A program made the translations under genes and the position numbers. Source: an uncultured Bacteroidia bacterium (lineage in GTDB: Bacteria; Bacteroidota; Bacteroidia; J057; CALDDN01). From it: DNA of 36,261 bases. Location: contig CALDDN010000068.1 of assembly GCA_937936615.1 (NCBI GenBank), positions 1 to 36,261 on the forward strand. The letters run 5' to 3'. Under the pieces are notes generated by a model, which saw nothing but the letters and a program-made list of their open reading frames with translations, ran no database searches and was not told where the DNA came from. Shown here in pieces: positions 23,181 to 31,476 of the stretch (within the stretch, counting starts at the first letter, position 1; each line of letters starts with the position of its first letter).

Positions 23181-25112
23181 TCAGCCCGAATAGGCCTCCA
23201 GTTCCTGCAACTCCTGGCGATAGCCGCTGCTCAGGATCGGGAAGCGGCACCAGGTGCGCGGGTCGAGGTTTTTGTCATCCAGATGAAAACTTGGCGCGTA
23301 GCGTTCGCGCTTCCACTGGTTGCGTGCCCAGAGCGTAAAAAAGGTGCGGATATACCGCTTGAGGGTAGCATCGTCGGTTTCGCCGCGCAGCGTCAGAAAA
23401 ACCTCCAGCGGCGACTGGTAGTCGCGAATGGCACAGCGTTCGATGCGGGCGAGCATCGGATAAGGCATCAGGTCGGCCTCGTCGGTCTGGGCCAGTTCCT
23501 TGGGCCGCAGCTCGGCCGAGGGAATCAAAGCATTGACGTAGCGCAAGGCTGGCAGGGGCAGCTGCACCTCGGCCCAGCGCAGCCAGTCGAGGAGCGTTGC
23601 CTTGTCGATGCCGCCAAGGGGAGCCAGTCCACCGGCCGTATCGCCGTCCATGGTCGCATAGCCCACGGCGGCCTCGCTGCGGTTGCTGGTCGTCAGCAGC
23701 AGAGCACCCCGCAGGTTGGCCAGCATCCAGACCCCGGGTGCCCGCACGCGGCTCTGGATGTTCTGCAGCGTCAGATCGTCGGTCGCCCAGTCGAGCCGGC
23801 GGCCAATGTCCGCTTCGGCCATCCGGATGTACTGGTCGAGCTGGGGCTGCACCGTCCAGCGGTGCCACTGCGCGCCGAGGGCCTGGGCCAGCTCGCGGGC
23901 ACTGGTTTCGGTGGCCTCGCTGCTGTTGTCGGTAGCCTGATAGACACAGGTCAAGGCTTGTGAAACGAGGGGCCGGTTCGGGTCCAGGGGCCAGTAGGCC
24001 AGACGCTGACGCAGTCCCTCGGGACCAAGAGCCGCCTCGGCTTCGATCAGGCAGCGGGCCGCCAGCACGGCGCACGCGCTCGAATCGGCTCCCCCCGACA
24101 GGCTGACGACAAAGCCCCGACTGGCACTCTTGCGCAGGTAATCGAAGAGGGCAAGGCACTCGGCGGCGTAAAATTCCTGCATCTTGTCCAGATTGGGACC
24201 AAAAGCCGCGGGGTCGGCCTCGGCAAAAGGCACGCGGGGTAACGCACCGGCCAGACGTACCAAATGCGGCGGCGGTACAGCCTGAAAGCTGAAGGTTTTT
24301 TTCTTGGCGCGGCGTGGCACATCGATATCGACCACAGCGGTGCGCACTTCGACCTCGGCAAAGCTGAAGCGGCGGTTGCGAGCCAGCAGCCGCCCGCTTT
24401 GGGCGATGAGAATTTCGCCGTCGTAGATGATGCGGCCCGCCTCGTTGCCCAGCAGGTTGCTGTAGACATAGGCGCAGCTGAAAGACCGCGAGGCCTCGCA
24501 GACAATCCCCTCGCGGATGTGCGTCTTGCCAAAGGCGAAGTGCGAGGCACTGGGGTTGAGAATGAGGTCGACGTTGTGCAGGTAGTGCCGCTGGGCGGGA
24601 CGGATGCCATTCCACGCGTCCTCGCAGATTTCAAAGCCGATGCGTACGCCGTCGATTTCAAAGATGAGATCGCCCAGGGGCCACGAGCCGCCGTTTCGGC
24701 TATAGGAGTGATAGGTGTGTTCGGGCCAGGGACGGAACCAGCGCGGCTCGTAGTGGATGCCGTCGCCGGCCAGTTCCTGCTTGGCTACAAAGCCGGCGAT
24801 CTGGCCGTCCCAGACCAGAGCTACGACGTTGTAGAGGCTGTTCTCAAAGCTCAAAGGCAGGCCCACCGATACGGCGATCCCCCGAGACGCTTCGGCGATG
24901 CGCTGCAGGCTTTCGAACGAACGGTCGAGGACATAGTCAGAAAAAAAGGCATCCTCGCAGCCGTAGCCCGAAATGGCCAGCTCGGGCAGACACAGGACCG
25001 CCACCTGCTGCGTGTGGGCCAGGTCGATGGCTTCGAGGATGCGCCGCAGATTGCCCGCCCAGTCGAGGGGTGTCTGATTGAGGCAGCTGCCGGCAATGCG
25101 TATCGATTTCAT
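23181..25112 (-). CDS. nadE: glutamine-dependent NAD+ synthetase
   Basis: The 643-residue product joins an N-terminal nitrilase-type glutaminase (triad E44 in LPELAISGYG, K111 in VAKQELAGDG, C163 in EICEDAW) to a C-terminal synthetase. The synthetase has the P-loop SLSGGADSSA (338-346) and the segments NIQSRVRAPGVWMLAN, TTSNRSEAAVGYATMDGDTAGGL and the IPSAELRP loop. It makes NAD from nicotinic acid adenine dinucleotide, ATP and glutamine. A -7-like TAACTTG (25124 to 25118) lies five bases before ATG 25112. nadK follows, so the last step of NAD synthesis and NADP formation are genetically joined. Confidence 0.96.
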   Translation of the reverse strand: MKSIRIAGSCLNQTPLDWAGNLRRILEAIDLAHTQQVAVLCLPELAISGYGCEDAFFSDYVLDRSFESLQRIAEASRGIAVSVGLPLSFENSLYNVVALVWDGQIAGFVAKQELAGDGIHYEPRWFRPWPEHTYHSYSRNGGSWPLGDLIFEIDGVRIGFEICEDAWNGIRPAQRHYLHNVDLILNPSASHFAFGKTHIREGIVCEASRSFSCAYVYSNLLGNEAGRIIYDGEILIAQSGRLLARNRRFSFAEVEVRTAVVDIDVPRRAKKKTFSFQAVPPPHLVRLAGALPRVPFAEADPAAFGPNLDKMQEFYAAECLALFDYLRKSASRGFVVSLSGGADSSACAVLAARCLIEAEAALGPEGLRQRLAYWPLDPNRPLVSQALTCVYQATDNSSEATETSARELAQALGAQWHRWTVQPQLDQYIRMAEADIGRRLDWATDDLTLQNIQSRVRAPGVWMLANLRGALLLTTSNRSEAAVGYATMDGDTAGGLAPLGGIDKATLLDWLRWAEVQLPLPALRYVNALIPSAELRPKELAQTDEADLMPYPMLARIERCAIRDYQSPLEVFLTLRGETDDATLKRYIRTFFTLWARNQWKRERYAPSFHLDDKNLDPRTWCRFPILSSGYRQELQELEAYSG

Positions 25113-25449
25113 GGGGACAAGTTACGGCGGGGGCGGTAAATACGCGCAGTTCCGGTTCAGAATCAAAGGCGGTGAAAAGCCGGCCTGGCAAAATCGGAAG
25201 GCCCGATCAATGTTTCACGCAGGCGGGCCGAATCGGCCGAAACAAACAATTCGAAATAAATGTTTTTTATTCATTTTTTATTAAAAAATAAAAATAAAAA
25301 ACAAATTTTATTGAAATAAAAAAATAATTTTAGTTGCATATCGACATGCTAGTGGTAGTTGTTTTGTTTTGAAGAGTGATTGGGGGCGTCCTGACCGGAA
25401 TCGTGCATCCGTTTCGACCCGGGCCTAAATTTGACATCAGGATGACCGT
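25113..25449. other. divergent intergenic region with a very AT-rich tract
   Basis: No gene is supported in this 337-base gap. Positions about 25235-25335 are almost only A and T, in sharp contrast to the GC-rich flanks. The left end holds a shortened -7-like TAACTTG for nadE, the right end the DUF423 promoter. The AT tract could act as an UP-element-like or bent region serving both promoters. Confidence 0.5.
25426..25433 (+). promoter_or_regulatory. -7 promoter element of the DUF423-carboxypeptidase operon
   Basis: TAAATTTG fits TAnnTTTG and lies 16 bases before ATG 25450. It likely drives the run of four closely packed genes up to 29732. Confidence 0.5.
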
Positions 25450-25902
25450 ATGGCAATGAAAAGTATGAACGGTAAGGTCATGGCAACGGAAAATACCCTC
25501 ACCCCGGGTCTGTTGCTGACGGCTGCGGCCCTGCTGGGTCTGACGGGCGTTGCAATCGGTGCTTTGGGAGCGCATGCCTTTCGCCCCCAGCTGAGTGCCG
25601 AGGGCTACGAATCGTTTCTGACGGGCTCGCGCTACCAGCTTTACCATGCGCTGGCTCTGCTGGCTCTGGCCCTTGGCGGGCCTGGGCGCATCGGGCGGCG
25701 GTGGCTGGGCTGGATCGGGAGCCTTTGGGCGGGCGGTACGGTTTGCTTTTCGGGCAGCATCTACCTGCTGGTGCTTTTCAAGCTCAAAGCCATTTTCTGG
25801 GTTACGCCACTGGGGGGCAGCCTGCTTATTGTGGGTTGGTTTTTGCTATTTTTGGCCGCATGGCCAGCCCGTCGAGCGGGCACCGGCGTGCCTCGCACCT
25901 AG
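25450..25902 (+). CDS. DUF423 family membrane protein
   Basis: The 150-residue product has four hydrophobic helices and the DUF423 pattern: GLTGVAIGALGAHAF in helix 1, then a YESFLTGSRYQLYHALALLAL segment, FSGSIYLLVL and WVTPLGGSLLIVGWF. Family members are small inner-membrane proteins of unknown function. The N-terminus before the first helix is longer than usual, with several in-frame ATG codons (25450, 25456, 25465, 25480); ATG 25480 gives a more typical length. It is followed by the carboxypeptidase gene after 10 bases. Confidence 0.85.
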   Translation: MAMKSMNGKVMATENTLTPGLLLTAAALLGLTGVAIGALGAHAFRPQLSAEGYESFLTGSRYQLYHALALLALALGGPGRIGRRWLGWIGSLWAGGTVCFSGSIYLLVLFKLKAIFWVTPLGGSLLIVGWFLLFLAAWPARRAGTGVPRT

Positions 25903-25912
25903 CCATCGCCCC

Positions 25913-27430
25913 ATGCCTGCAAGCACTGCCTACGCCGAGTACCATCGCTGCCTGAGCCGCCTGGCCGATCTGGATGCAGCCCTCGCACTGCTGAACTGGG
26001 ATCAGGAAATCATGATGCCTAAGGGAGCCGGTCCGCGGCGGGCCGGTCAGCTGGCCACGCTGGCCGGGCTACGCCACCAACTCTATCTGACCGACTTGCC
26101 CCCCCTGCTGGCGGCCCTGGAAGATGCTGCCGAACTCGACGAAATCCAACGGCTGAACGTGGCCCGCAGCCGTACCGACTTCGCCAAGCAAAGCCGTCTG
26201 CCCGCCGAGCTGGTCGCCGAGTTGACCCGTGCCGCCTCCGAAGGGCAGTTCGCATGGGAAGCCGCCAAGGAGGCCTCCGATTTTGCGGCCTTCGCCCCGT
26301 TTCTGGAGCGGATCATCGACCTGAAGCGGCGGCAGGCCGATTGTTACGGCTTCGAGGCAACGCCTTACGATGCGCTGCTCGACGACTACGAACGCGGCCT
26401 GACGGTGGCCCAGCTCGATGCCTACTTCGATGCGCTGGCAGGCGACCTGCGCCAGCTGCTGAGCGAAGTGCAGCAAGGCCAGACGCCCGAAGCCGACTTC
26501 CTGCGCCAGGTCATCGACGAAGAGCGGCAATGGAAATTCACGCTGGAAGTGCTCGATTTGCTGGGCTTCGATGCCCACTACGGGCGGCAGGATCGTTCGG
26601 CGCACCCTTTCTCGACGGCAATGGGCATGGAGGATGTGCGCATCACCACGCGCCTGGAGGCCGATCACCTGCTCGATGCCGTCTATTCGACGATTCATGA
26701 ATTCGGACATGCACTTTATGAACGAAATCTGCCACCCGAAGCCTACGGCCTGCCGCAGGCGCAGGCCAGTTCGCTGGCCCTGCACGAATCGCAGTCGCGC
26801 TTCTGGGAAAACGAGGTGGGCCGCAGCCGAGCTTTTGTCGCGTGGATTGAACCGCGGTTGCGAAGCTGCTTCCCCGACGGCCTGAGGGGACGAAGTACCG
26901 ACGAGCTGTTCCGCGCCCTCAACCGCGTGGAAGCCTCGCTGATCCGCACCCAAGCCGACGAGCTGACCTACCACCTGCACATCATCTTGCGCTACCGCCT
27001 GGAAAAAGACCTGATCGAGGGCCGTCTGGCGGTGCGGCAGCTGCCCGAGGCCTGGAACGCGGGCATGAAAGAACTGCTGGGTATAGACGTACCCGACGAC
27101 CGGCGGGGAGTGCTGCAGGATGTACACTGGTCGATCGGTGCTTGGGGCTACTTTCCGACCTACAGCCTTGGCAGCCTCTATGCCGCCCAGTGGCGTGCCC
27201 AGATTGAGAACGAGCTGGGCAGTCTGGCCACGCTGATCGAGCACGAACGGCTGGCCGAAGTGCGGGCGTGGTTGCGCGAGCGCATCCACAGCCAGGGCAG
27301 CCTCTATACTGCTGACGAACTCTGCCGACGCGTTACGGGTCGGAGCCTCGACCCCGACCTGTTTGTTTCGGCCCTGCGCAGCAAGCTGCAAACCGTTTAC
27401 GGATTCAGCCCCAGGCCTTCTGTTTCATGA
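25913..27430 (+). CDS. M32 family metallocarboxypeptidase (Taq-type)
   Basis: The 505-residue product carries the M32 motifs: ALLNWDQEIMMPKG near the N-terminus, DVRITTR, the zinc site HEFGH (H262, E263, H266) with the third ligand E292 in LHESQSRFWEN, RYRLEKDLIEG, and GYFPTYSLGSLYAAQ. The 30-residue spacing from the first histidine to the glutamate agrees with the family. It removes C-terminal residues from peptides in the cytoplasm. The frame is open from 25646 through the DUF423 gene, but only ATG 25913 fits the family start. Its stop overlaps the LysE gene by four bases. Confidence 0.95.
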   Translation: MPASTAYAEYHRCLSRLADLDAALALLNWDQEIMMPKGAGPRRAGQLATLAGLRHQLYLTDLPPLLAALEDAAELDEIQRLNVARSRTDFAKQSRLPAELVAELTRAASEGQFAWEAAKEASDFAAFAPFLERIIDLKRRQADCYGFEATPYDALLDDYERGLTVAQLDAYFDALAGDLRQLLSEVQQGQTPEADFLRQVIDEERQWKFTLEVLDLLGFDAHYGRQDRSAHPFSTAMGMEDVRITTRLEADHLLDAVYSTIHEFGHALYERNLPPEAYGLPQAQASSLALHESQSRFWENEVGRSRAFVAWIEPRLRSCFPDGLRGRSTDELFRALNRVEASLIRTQADELTYHLHIILRYRLEKDLIEGRLAVRQLPEAWNAGMKELLGIDVPDDRRGVLQDVHWSIGAWGYFPTYSLGSLYAAQWRAQIENELGSLATLIEHERLAEVRAWLRERIHSQGSLYTADELCRRVTGRSLDPDLFVSALRSKLQTVYGFSPRPSVS

Positions 27431-28113
27431 TTTACCTCTTTCATGCTCTTGTCGGTGTGCTGGTCAGTTTTGTAATGGCCATGCCGGTAGGGCCGGTCAA
27501 TCTGGCCATTGTGCAGGGCACGATCGACCGCGGGCGTGATTTTGGCTACCGCATCGCGGCGGGCAGTGCGCTGGCCGAGCTTTTTTACTGTCTGCTGGCC
27601 GTAGGGCTGGTTAACTTCCTCTTCGCATCGGCCGCCCAGCAGGAAAACACCTTTCTGGCTCTGCAGGTGGCAAGCGTACCGCTGCTCCTGACCCTGGGCA
27701 TAGCCAACCTGATCAAACGGACAGAACCCAAGCCGCCCAGTTCCCTTGGACACAAAGGCGGCTACTTCATCGGTTTGAGCCTCAATATGGCCAATCCGGC
27801 ACTGCTGCTGCTCTGGACGGCCATTACCTCCTTTCTCAAATCGCGTAACATCATCGTAGACGATCCCGAAAACCCCGTTTACTTTCCGTCTTTGATGATC
27901 TATTCGATAGGGGTGGCCGTAGGAACTTTTGGTATTCAGGCCCTTATTGCCTATCTATCTTCGCGGCGGGCAACAGCACTCAACAGCTACCGGCGGCAGC
28001 TGCTGACCCGTATCATCGGACTGGCCTACCTGGGCTTTGCCGCCTATCAGGTTTACGACCTGTATTTCAATTACGAATGGGCCGACTTCATCCGCATCTT
28101 CGGGCGGGTCTGA
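27427..28113 (+). CDS. LysE family exporter
   Basis: The 228-residue product has about six membrane helices and the LysE/RhtB start (VGVLVSFVMAMPVGPVNLAIVQGTIDRG) with GYRIAAGSALAE and SLNMANPALLLLW in later helices. These transporters export amino acids or other small solutes across the inner membrane. The substrate is not predictable. It overlaps the carboxypeptidase stop by four bases (ATGA), so peptide degradation and solute export may be linked, for example by exporting surplus amino acids; this is inference. Confidence 0.88.
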   Translation: MIYLFHALVGVLVSFVMAMPVGPVNLAIVQGTIDRGRDFGYRIAAGSALAELFYCLLAVGLVNFLFASAAQQENTFLALQVASVPLLLTLGIANLIKRTEPKPPSSLGHKGGYFIGLSLNMANPALLLLWTAITSFLKSRNIIVDDPENPVYFPSLMIYSIGVAVGTFGIQALIAYLSSRRATALNSYRRQLLTRIIGLAYLGFAAYQVYDLYFNYEWADFIRIFGRV

Positions 28114-29732
28114 GCGCGGGCTGGGTCTGGCTGGTGCTGGCGTGCGGTCTGGGGGCGGGATGGGCGATGCTTGCCAGCAGCTGCGCAACGGTTCAGTCTC
28201 CCGATGGCGGGCCTAAGGACACCCAGCCCCCCCGACTGCTGGCCGTCGAACCGCCCAATGAAAGCCTGAATTTCAATTCAAAAAAAATAGTATTCACCTT
28301 CGATGAGTTTTTGAAGACTACCGAACTCGGCAGCAAGGTTTTCGTATCGCCCCTCATCGAACCCCAGCCGGCAGCCTATGCCCAAAACAAAAAAGTGCAC
28401 ATACGCTTGCCGGATTCGCTGGCCCGTTCCACGACCTACGTCATCACCCTGTTCGAAGGCATCAAAGACGACAACGAGGGCAACGCATTGACGGCCCCGA
28501 TTCGCTATGCGTTCAGCACGGGTTCGGAACTGGACAGCGGGCGGGTCAGTGGTCAGGTGGTTGATGCCTGGTCGGGTAAACCGGTGAGCGGCTGGCTCGC
28601 AGCCCTGTACGACAGCCTGCCAGACGGCGACTATAAAAATAAAAAACCGAAATACATTTCACTAACCGATGCAAGTGGACGGTTTGAGCTATCCTATCTT
28701 AAGAAAGGAGGCTATCGACTGATTGCATTCGAGGACCAAGACCGTAACTTTCAGCTGAGTCAGGCCAACGAAGGGCTTGCGCTGCTTGAAAACGACGATA
28801 TAGAAGTGGATTCGAACCGATCGGGCATCGAACTGCGTGCATTCCGGCCCGACGAACAGCCGCCGCGATTGAAAGGTATTTCCAGACCGACTCCTTTTTC
28901 GCTGCTGCTGGAATTTGATGAGACCGTAGAAGCCGGTGTAATTCTTGAAATCGATGGACGAAGCGACACCCTGCGGCAGCACCCCAAGGGCCCTGCCAGC
29001 CGACTGCTGGCAGCCTGGCCCGACAGCAGCCACCGAGATAGTGTCAGGATCAAGCTCAAGGCAGTAGTCGATACTGTGGGGAACCGCCGTGACACTATCT
29101 GCCAAATGAAATGGCCTAAGGCTCAATCGGACAGTCTGTTTTCGATAACCAGACTAGATACCGTTAAAGATTTGCGCCGGAGGGTCTGGATGAGCAATGC
29201 GCCACTCGATTTTTCAGCCATCGAACGGGGCCTTCGGGTGCTCACAGCCGACAGCCAGGCAGTGAATTACAGCTCAAAATTTGATCCCCCCTTCCGATTT
29301 GAAATCGAACTCGGGAAGCTGGCCGACACCGTGCAACATGTGATGGTAACTTTGGACAGTACCGTTCTCGCGCTCGGTGGGCTGCGCCTGAGTCAGCCAT
29401 TTAGGGAGAAATGGATTACCAAAGATTTTTCGAGGGCAGGGAGCTTATCCGGCCAGTGGGTCAGTGAAGATCAGACTCCGGTAGTAATCGAACTTTATAA
29501 TTTCAATACGAAAGAAATAACGAGAACCTATTCGAAATTATTCAAATTCAAAGACCTGTTGCCTGCGCCCTATCAAATTCGAGTTCTGATCGATAGCGAT
29601 GGCAACGGACGCTGGACACCCGGGCGGCTACATCCCAGACGGATGCCCGAGCGATGGCATGTTCATCCGGAACTGATTGCAATCAAGGCGGGGTCCATCG
29701 TTGAAAATATTACAATCGTATGGCCGCCCTGA
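28077..29732 (+). CDS. lipoprotein with N-terminal Ig-like (Big_5) domain
   Basis: The 551-residue product has a lipoprotein signal with lipobox LASSC (C36). The region SPDGGPKDTQPPRLLAVEPPNESLNFNSKKIVFTFDEFLK then opens an Ig-like Big_5 domain (about 45-150), followed by a carboxypeptidase-regulatory-like strand region (VSGQVVDAWSGKPVSGWLAALYD, 155-245) and further beta-rich parts. This is a conserved Bacteroidota envelope protein of unknown role. The start overlaps the LysE gene by 37 bases; a GTG at 28134 would be an alternative with a shorter signal. Base composition drops within this gene: the 5' third is GC-rich and the rest is clearly AT-richer, with more AAA, GAA and ATA codons. Confidence 0.85.
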   Translation: MGRLHPHLRAGLSAGWVWLVLACGLGAGWAMLASSCATVQSPDGGPKDTQPPRLLAVEPPNESLNFNSKKIVFTFDEFLKTTELGSKVFVSPLIEPQPAAYAQNKKVHIRLPDSLARSTTYVITLFEGIKDDNEGNALTAPIRYAFSTGSELDSGRVSGQVVDAWSGKPVSGWLAALYDSLPDGDYKNKKPKYISLTDASGRFELSYLKKGGYRLIAFEDQDRNFQLSQANEGLALLENDDIEVDSNRSGIELRAFRPDEQPPRLKGISRPTPFSLLLEFDETVEAGVILEIDGRSDTLRQHPKGPASRLLAAWPDSSHRDSVRIKLKAVVDTVGNRRDTICQMKWPKAQSDSLFSITRLDTVKDLRRRVWMSNAPLDFSAIERGLRVLTADSQAVNYSSKFDPPFRFEIELGKLADTVQHVMVTLDSTVLALGGLRLSQPFREKWITKDFSRAGSLSGQWVSEDQTPVVIELYNFNTKEITRTYSKLFKFKDLLPAPYQIRVLIDSDGNGRWTPGRLHPRRMPERWHVHPELIAIKAGSIVENITIVWPP

Positions 29733-29768
29733 TGAAGCCGAAACTGATGAAAGATTCTAATTTTTTAA

Positions 29769-30098
29769 TCAAGCAACGTAAGAACGAGGAATGGGGCGGG
29801 CTACCCAGTCAAAAAGATTATATTCAAATATGAAGACTATGCCTTCTTCGGTCTTGAGCTGCGGCTGGAGGTCAGACAATGTGTAGTCAATTTCATCTCT
29901 AAAACCCATTTTATTCAGAGCCTCCAGATTGCATTTGGGCAGCTGGATCAGTCGATCTTTTATTCGGACCATTCGGCAATCATCGAGCTGTTCGATTACA
30001 TATTCAATCCATGTGTTGGCACTGGTCAGGTAACTGATGCTGAATTGAAGAGGGGCATTCATGGTCATGGAAAACAGGTGGCATTTGTTCTCAGACAT
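29769..30098 (-). CDS. hypothetical protein, no family recognised
   Basis: The 109-residue frame (ATG 30098, alternative ATG 30062 giving MNAPLQFSISYLTSANTWIEYV) shows a mixed alpha/beta pattern: a strand-like start, IEYVIEQLDDCRMVRIKDRLIQL, then an acidic DEIDYTLSDLQPQ stretch and a hydrophobic VFIFEYNLF near the end. There is no signal peptide. It lies between convergent and divergent plus-strand genes and has no recognisable promoter. The 3' end lies only 36 bases from the stop of the Ig-like lipoprotein gene. The coding character is moderate, so it could be a lineage-specific gene or a chance frame. Confidence 0.5.
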   Translation of the reverse strand: MSENKCHLFSMTMNAPLQFSISYLTSANTWIEYVIEQLDDCRMVRIKDRLIQLPKCNLEALNKMGFRDEIDYTLSDLQPQLKTEEGIVFIFEYNLFDWVARPIPRSYVA

Positions 30099-30215
30099 TT
30101 CGGCACGTTGTTTGATAATATTCTATTTGCTCTTTTAGTAAGTACGAATATAGCACTTGGCAGGTTTCATATCCAAACATGCCGCCCAAAACGAATCGAA
30201 TCCAATAAGAGGCCA

Positions 30216-31448
30216 GTGAATAAAAGTGGGGAAGAAAAAATAAATCATCTAAGTAACTTTGACGGTCTTTATTCATTGATTCTTCAAGAGTCGAACAAAG
30301 AAGTACATCAAAATCTGGTCGAAAAATTTCCGCCTGCCTGGCGAAAAATTTTACTGGATACCATAGCTGCAAGAGCGAAACATGCAAAAAAAATTCCAAC
30401 ATTCATTGATTCGAACTGCGAGATCGAGCTGAAATCAGCAGAACAGGCGAGTCCGGAGCCCGTGGCACAGGCCCGATTCAGCGAAAAAAGCGGGCACACT
30501 GCACTCGACCTGACGGCAGGGCTGGGTGTTGACACGCTGGTTTTGAGCAGGCGTTTTAGCAAAGTAACGGCCCTCGAAAAAAACCGCGAAAAAGCAGAGC
30601 GGCTGCGACGAAATCTGGATCGAATGGGGGTAGGTAATGTAAATGTAATTGAATCGACGGCAGAAGAATACCTGGCTAATGGCTTAAGAGAAGAAGTAAA
30701 TTTTATATACGTTGACCCAGACCGACGTTCAACGGGTGCCAAAAAAAGCGACTGGAAAACAGCGGAACCGAATCTAGCCGAAATACTCTTGCTTTGCCCG
30801 AATGAAATACCTGTTTGGGCCAAAATTTCGCCTGCCTACGATTGGATTCAAGCCCAAAGAGATTTTCCAGAACTTAATGGGGTCGAGGCTACAAGCTGGC
30901 AGAATGAAACAAAAGAAATAATACTAAAATTTGAAAACAGAAATTCAAACTCTGAATTTATAGAACTGAAAGCAAGAAGTTTTAACAAGGATTCGATTGG
31001 TGAATTTAAGTGCATGAAAGGTAAAGAAGTGAATTTTGAAAATATAACATGCAATTACATCGATCGAATCGAGTTTCAAAATATTTTTCTTCTTGATTTT
31101 TCCTCATCGATTCGTACACTTCACCTGGAAGCTGACTTTCTGAAAGAACTGAACGCAACAGCCGGCCTAACGGGACCTCATGGGTGGTATCTTACAACTG
31201 CTGCGATAAAATCGGATCTACTGAAAACCAATAAAATAATCAACTGGAAGACGGGGACACTTGCAGAACTGCGTAGCTGGCTGACGGAATCGGATTATAA
31301 GCCATCGATACTCCATACACGCGGAATACAAACGGATGCAGAACAAATAATAAAAAAATGGAGCATACGATCGGGTGATCTGCATCCCATGTGGATTGGA
31401 GCATCATTAAAAAATAAATACTTCCTTGCTGTAGGAGCGATCGATTAG
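30216..31448 (+). CDS. class I SAM-dependent methyltransferase, THUMP-like / PG_1098 family
   Basis: From GTG 30216 the product has 410 residues. An N-terminal helical part (KEVHQNLVEKFPPAWRKILLDTIAARAKHAKKIPTF) precedes a Rossmann methyltransferase: ALDLTAGLGVDTLVLSRRF (SAM motif I), VTALEKNREKAERLRRN (motif II) and NFIYVDPDRRS (the DPDRR motif of this family). Then come a PG_1098 ferredoxin-like part and a THUMP-like C-terminus. RNA is the likely substrate by family; the target is unknown. The start is unsure: the frame is open from 30045, and a -7 element TAACTTTG (30254-30261) suggests an even later TTG at 30276. Codon usage is AT-rich. recN follows 28 bases on. Confidence 0.85.
   Translation: MNKSGEEKINHLSNFDGLYSLILQESNKEVHQNLVEKFPPAWRKILLDTIAARAKHAKKIPTFIDSNCEIELKSAEQASPEPVAQARFSEKSGHTALDLTAGLGVDTLVLSRRFSKVTALEKNREKAERLRRNLDRMGVGNVNVIESTAEEYLANGLREEVNFIYVDPDRRSTGAKKSDWKTAEPNLAEILLLCPNEIPVWAKISPAYDWIQAQRDFPELNGVEATSWQNETKEIILKFENRNSNSEFIELKARSFNKDSIGEFKCMKGKEVNFENITCNYIDRIEFQNIFLLDFSSSIRTLHLEADFLKELNATAGLTGPHGWYLTTAAIKSDLLKTNKIINWKTGTLAELRSWLTESDYKPSILHTRGIQTDAEQIIKKWSIRSGDLHPMWIGASLKNKYFLAVGAID
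30254..30261 (+). promoter_or_regulatory. candidate -7 element near the methyltransferase start
   Basis: TAACTTTG matches the consensus and lies 14 bases before an in-frame TTG (30276) that corresponds to where family members begin. If real, the start at 30216 would be too early. Confidence 0.35.
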
Positions 31449-31464
31449 TTTGCCCATCAAGAAG

Positions 31465-31472
31465 TAAATTTG
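31465..31472 (+). promoter_or_regulatory. -7 promoter element of recN
   Basis: TAAATTTG fits the consensus and lies only four bases before ATG 31477, so a recN transcript from it would be leaderless. Confidence 0.5.
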
Positions 31473-31476
31473 CGTC

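Noticed and set aside
26069-27391. 440-codon minus-strand open frame
   Set aside because: It mirrors the M32 carboxypeptidase, whose catalytic motifs are on the plus strand.
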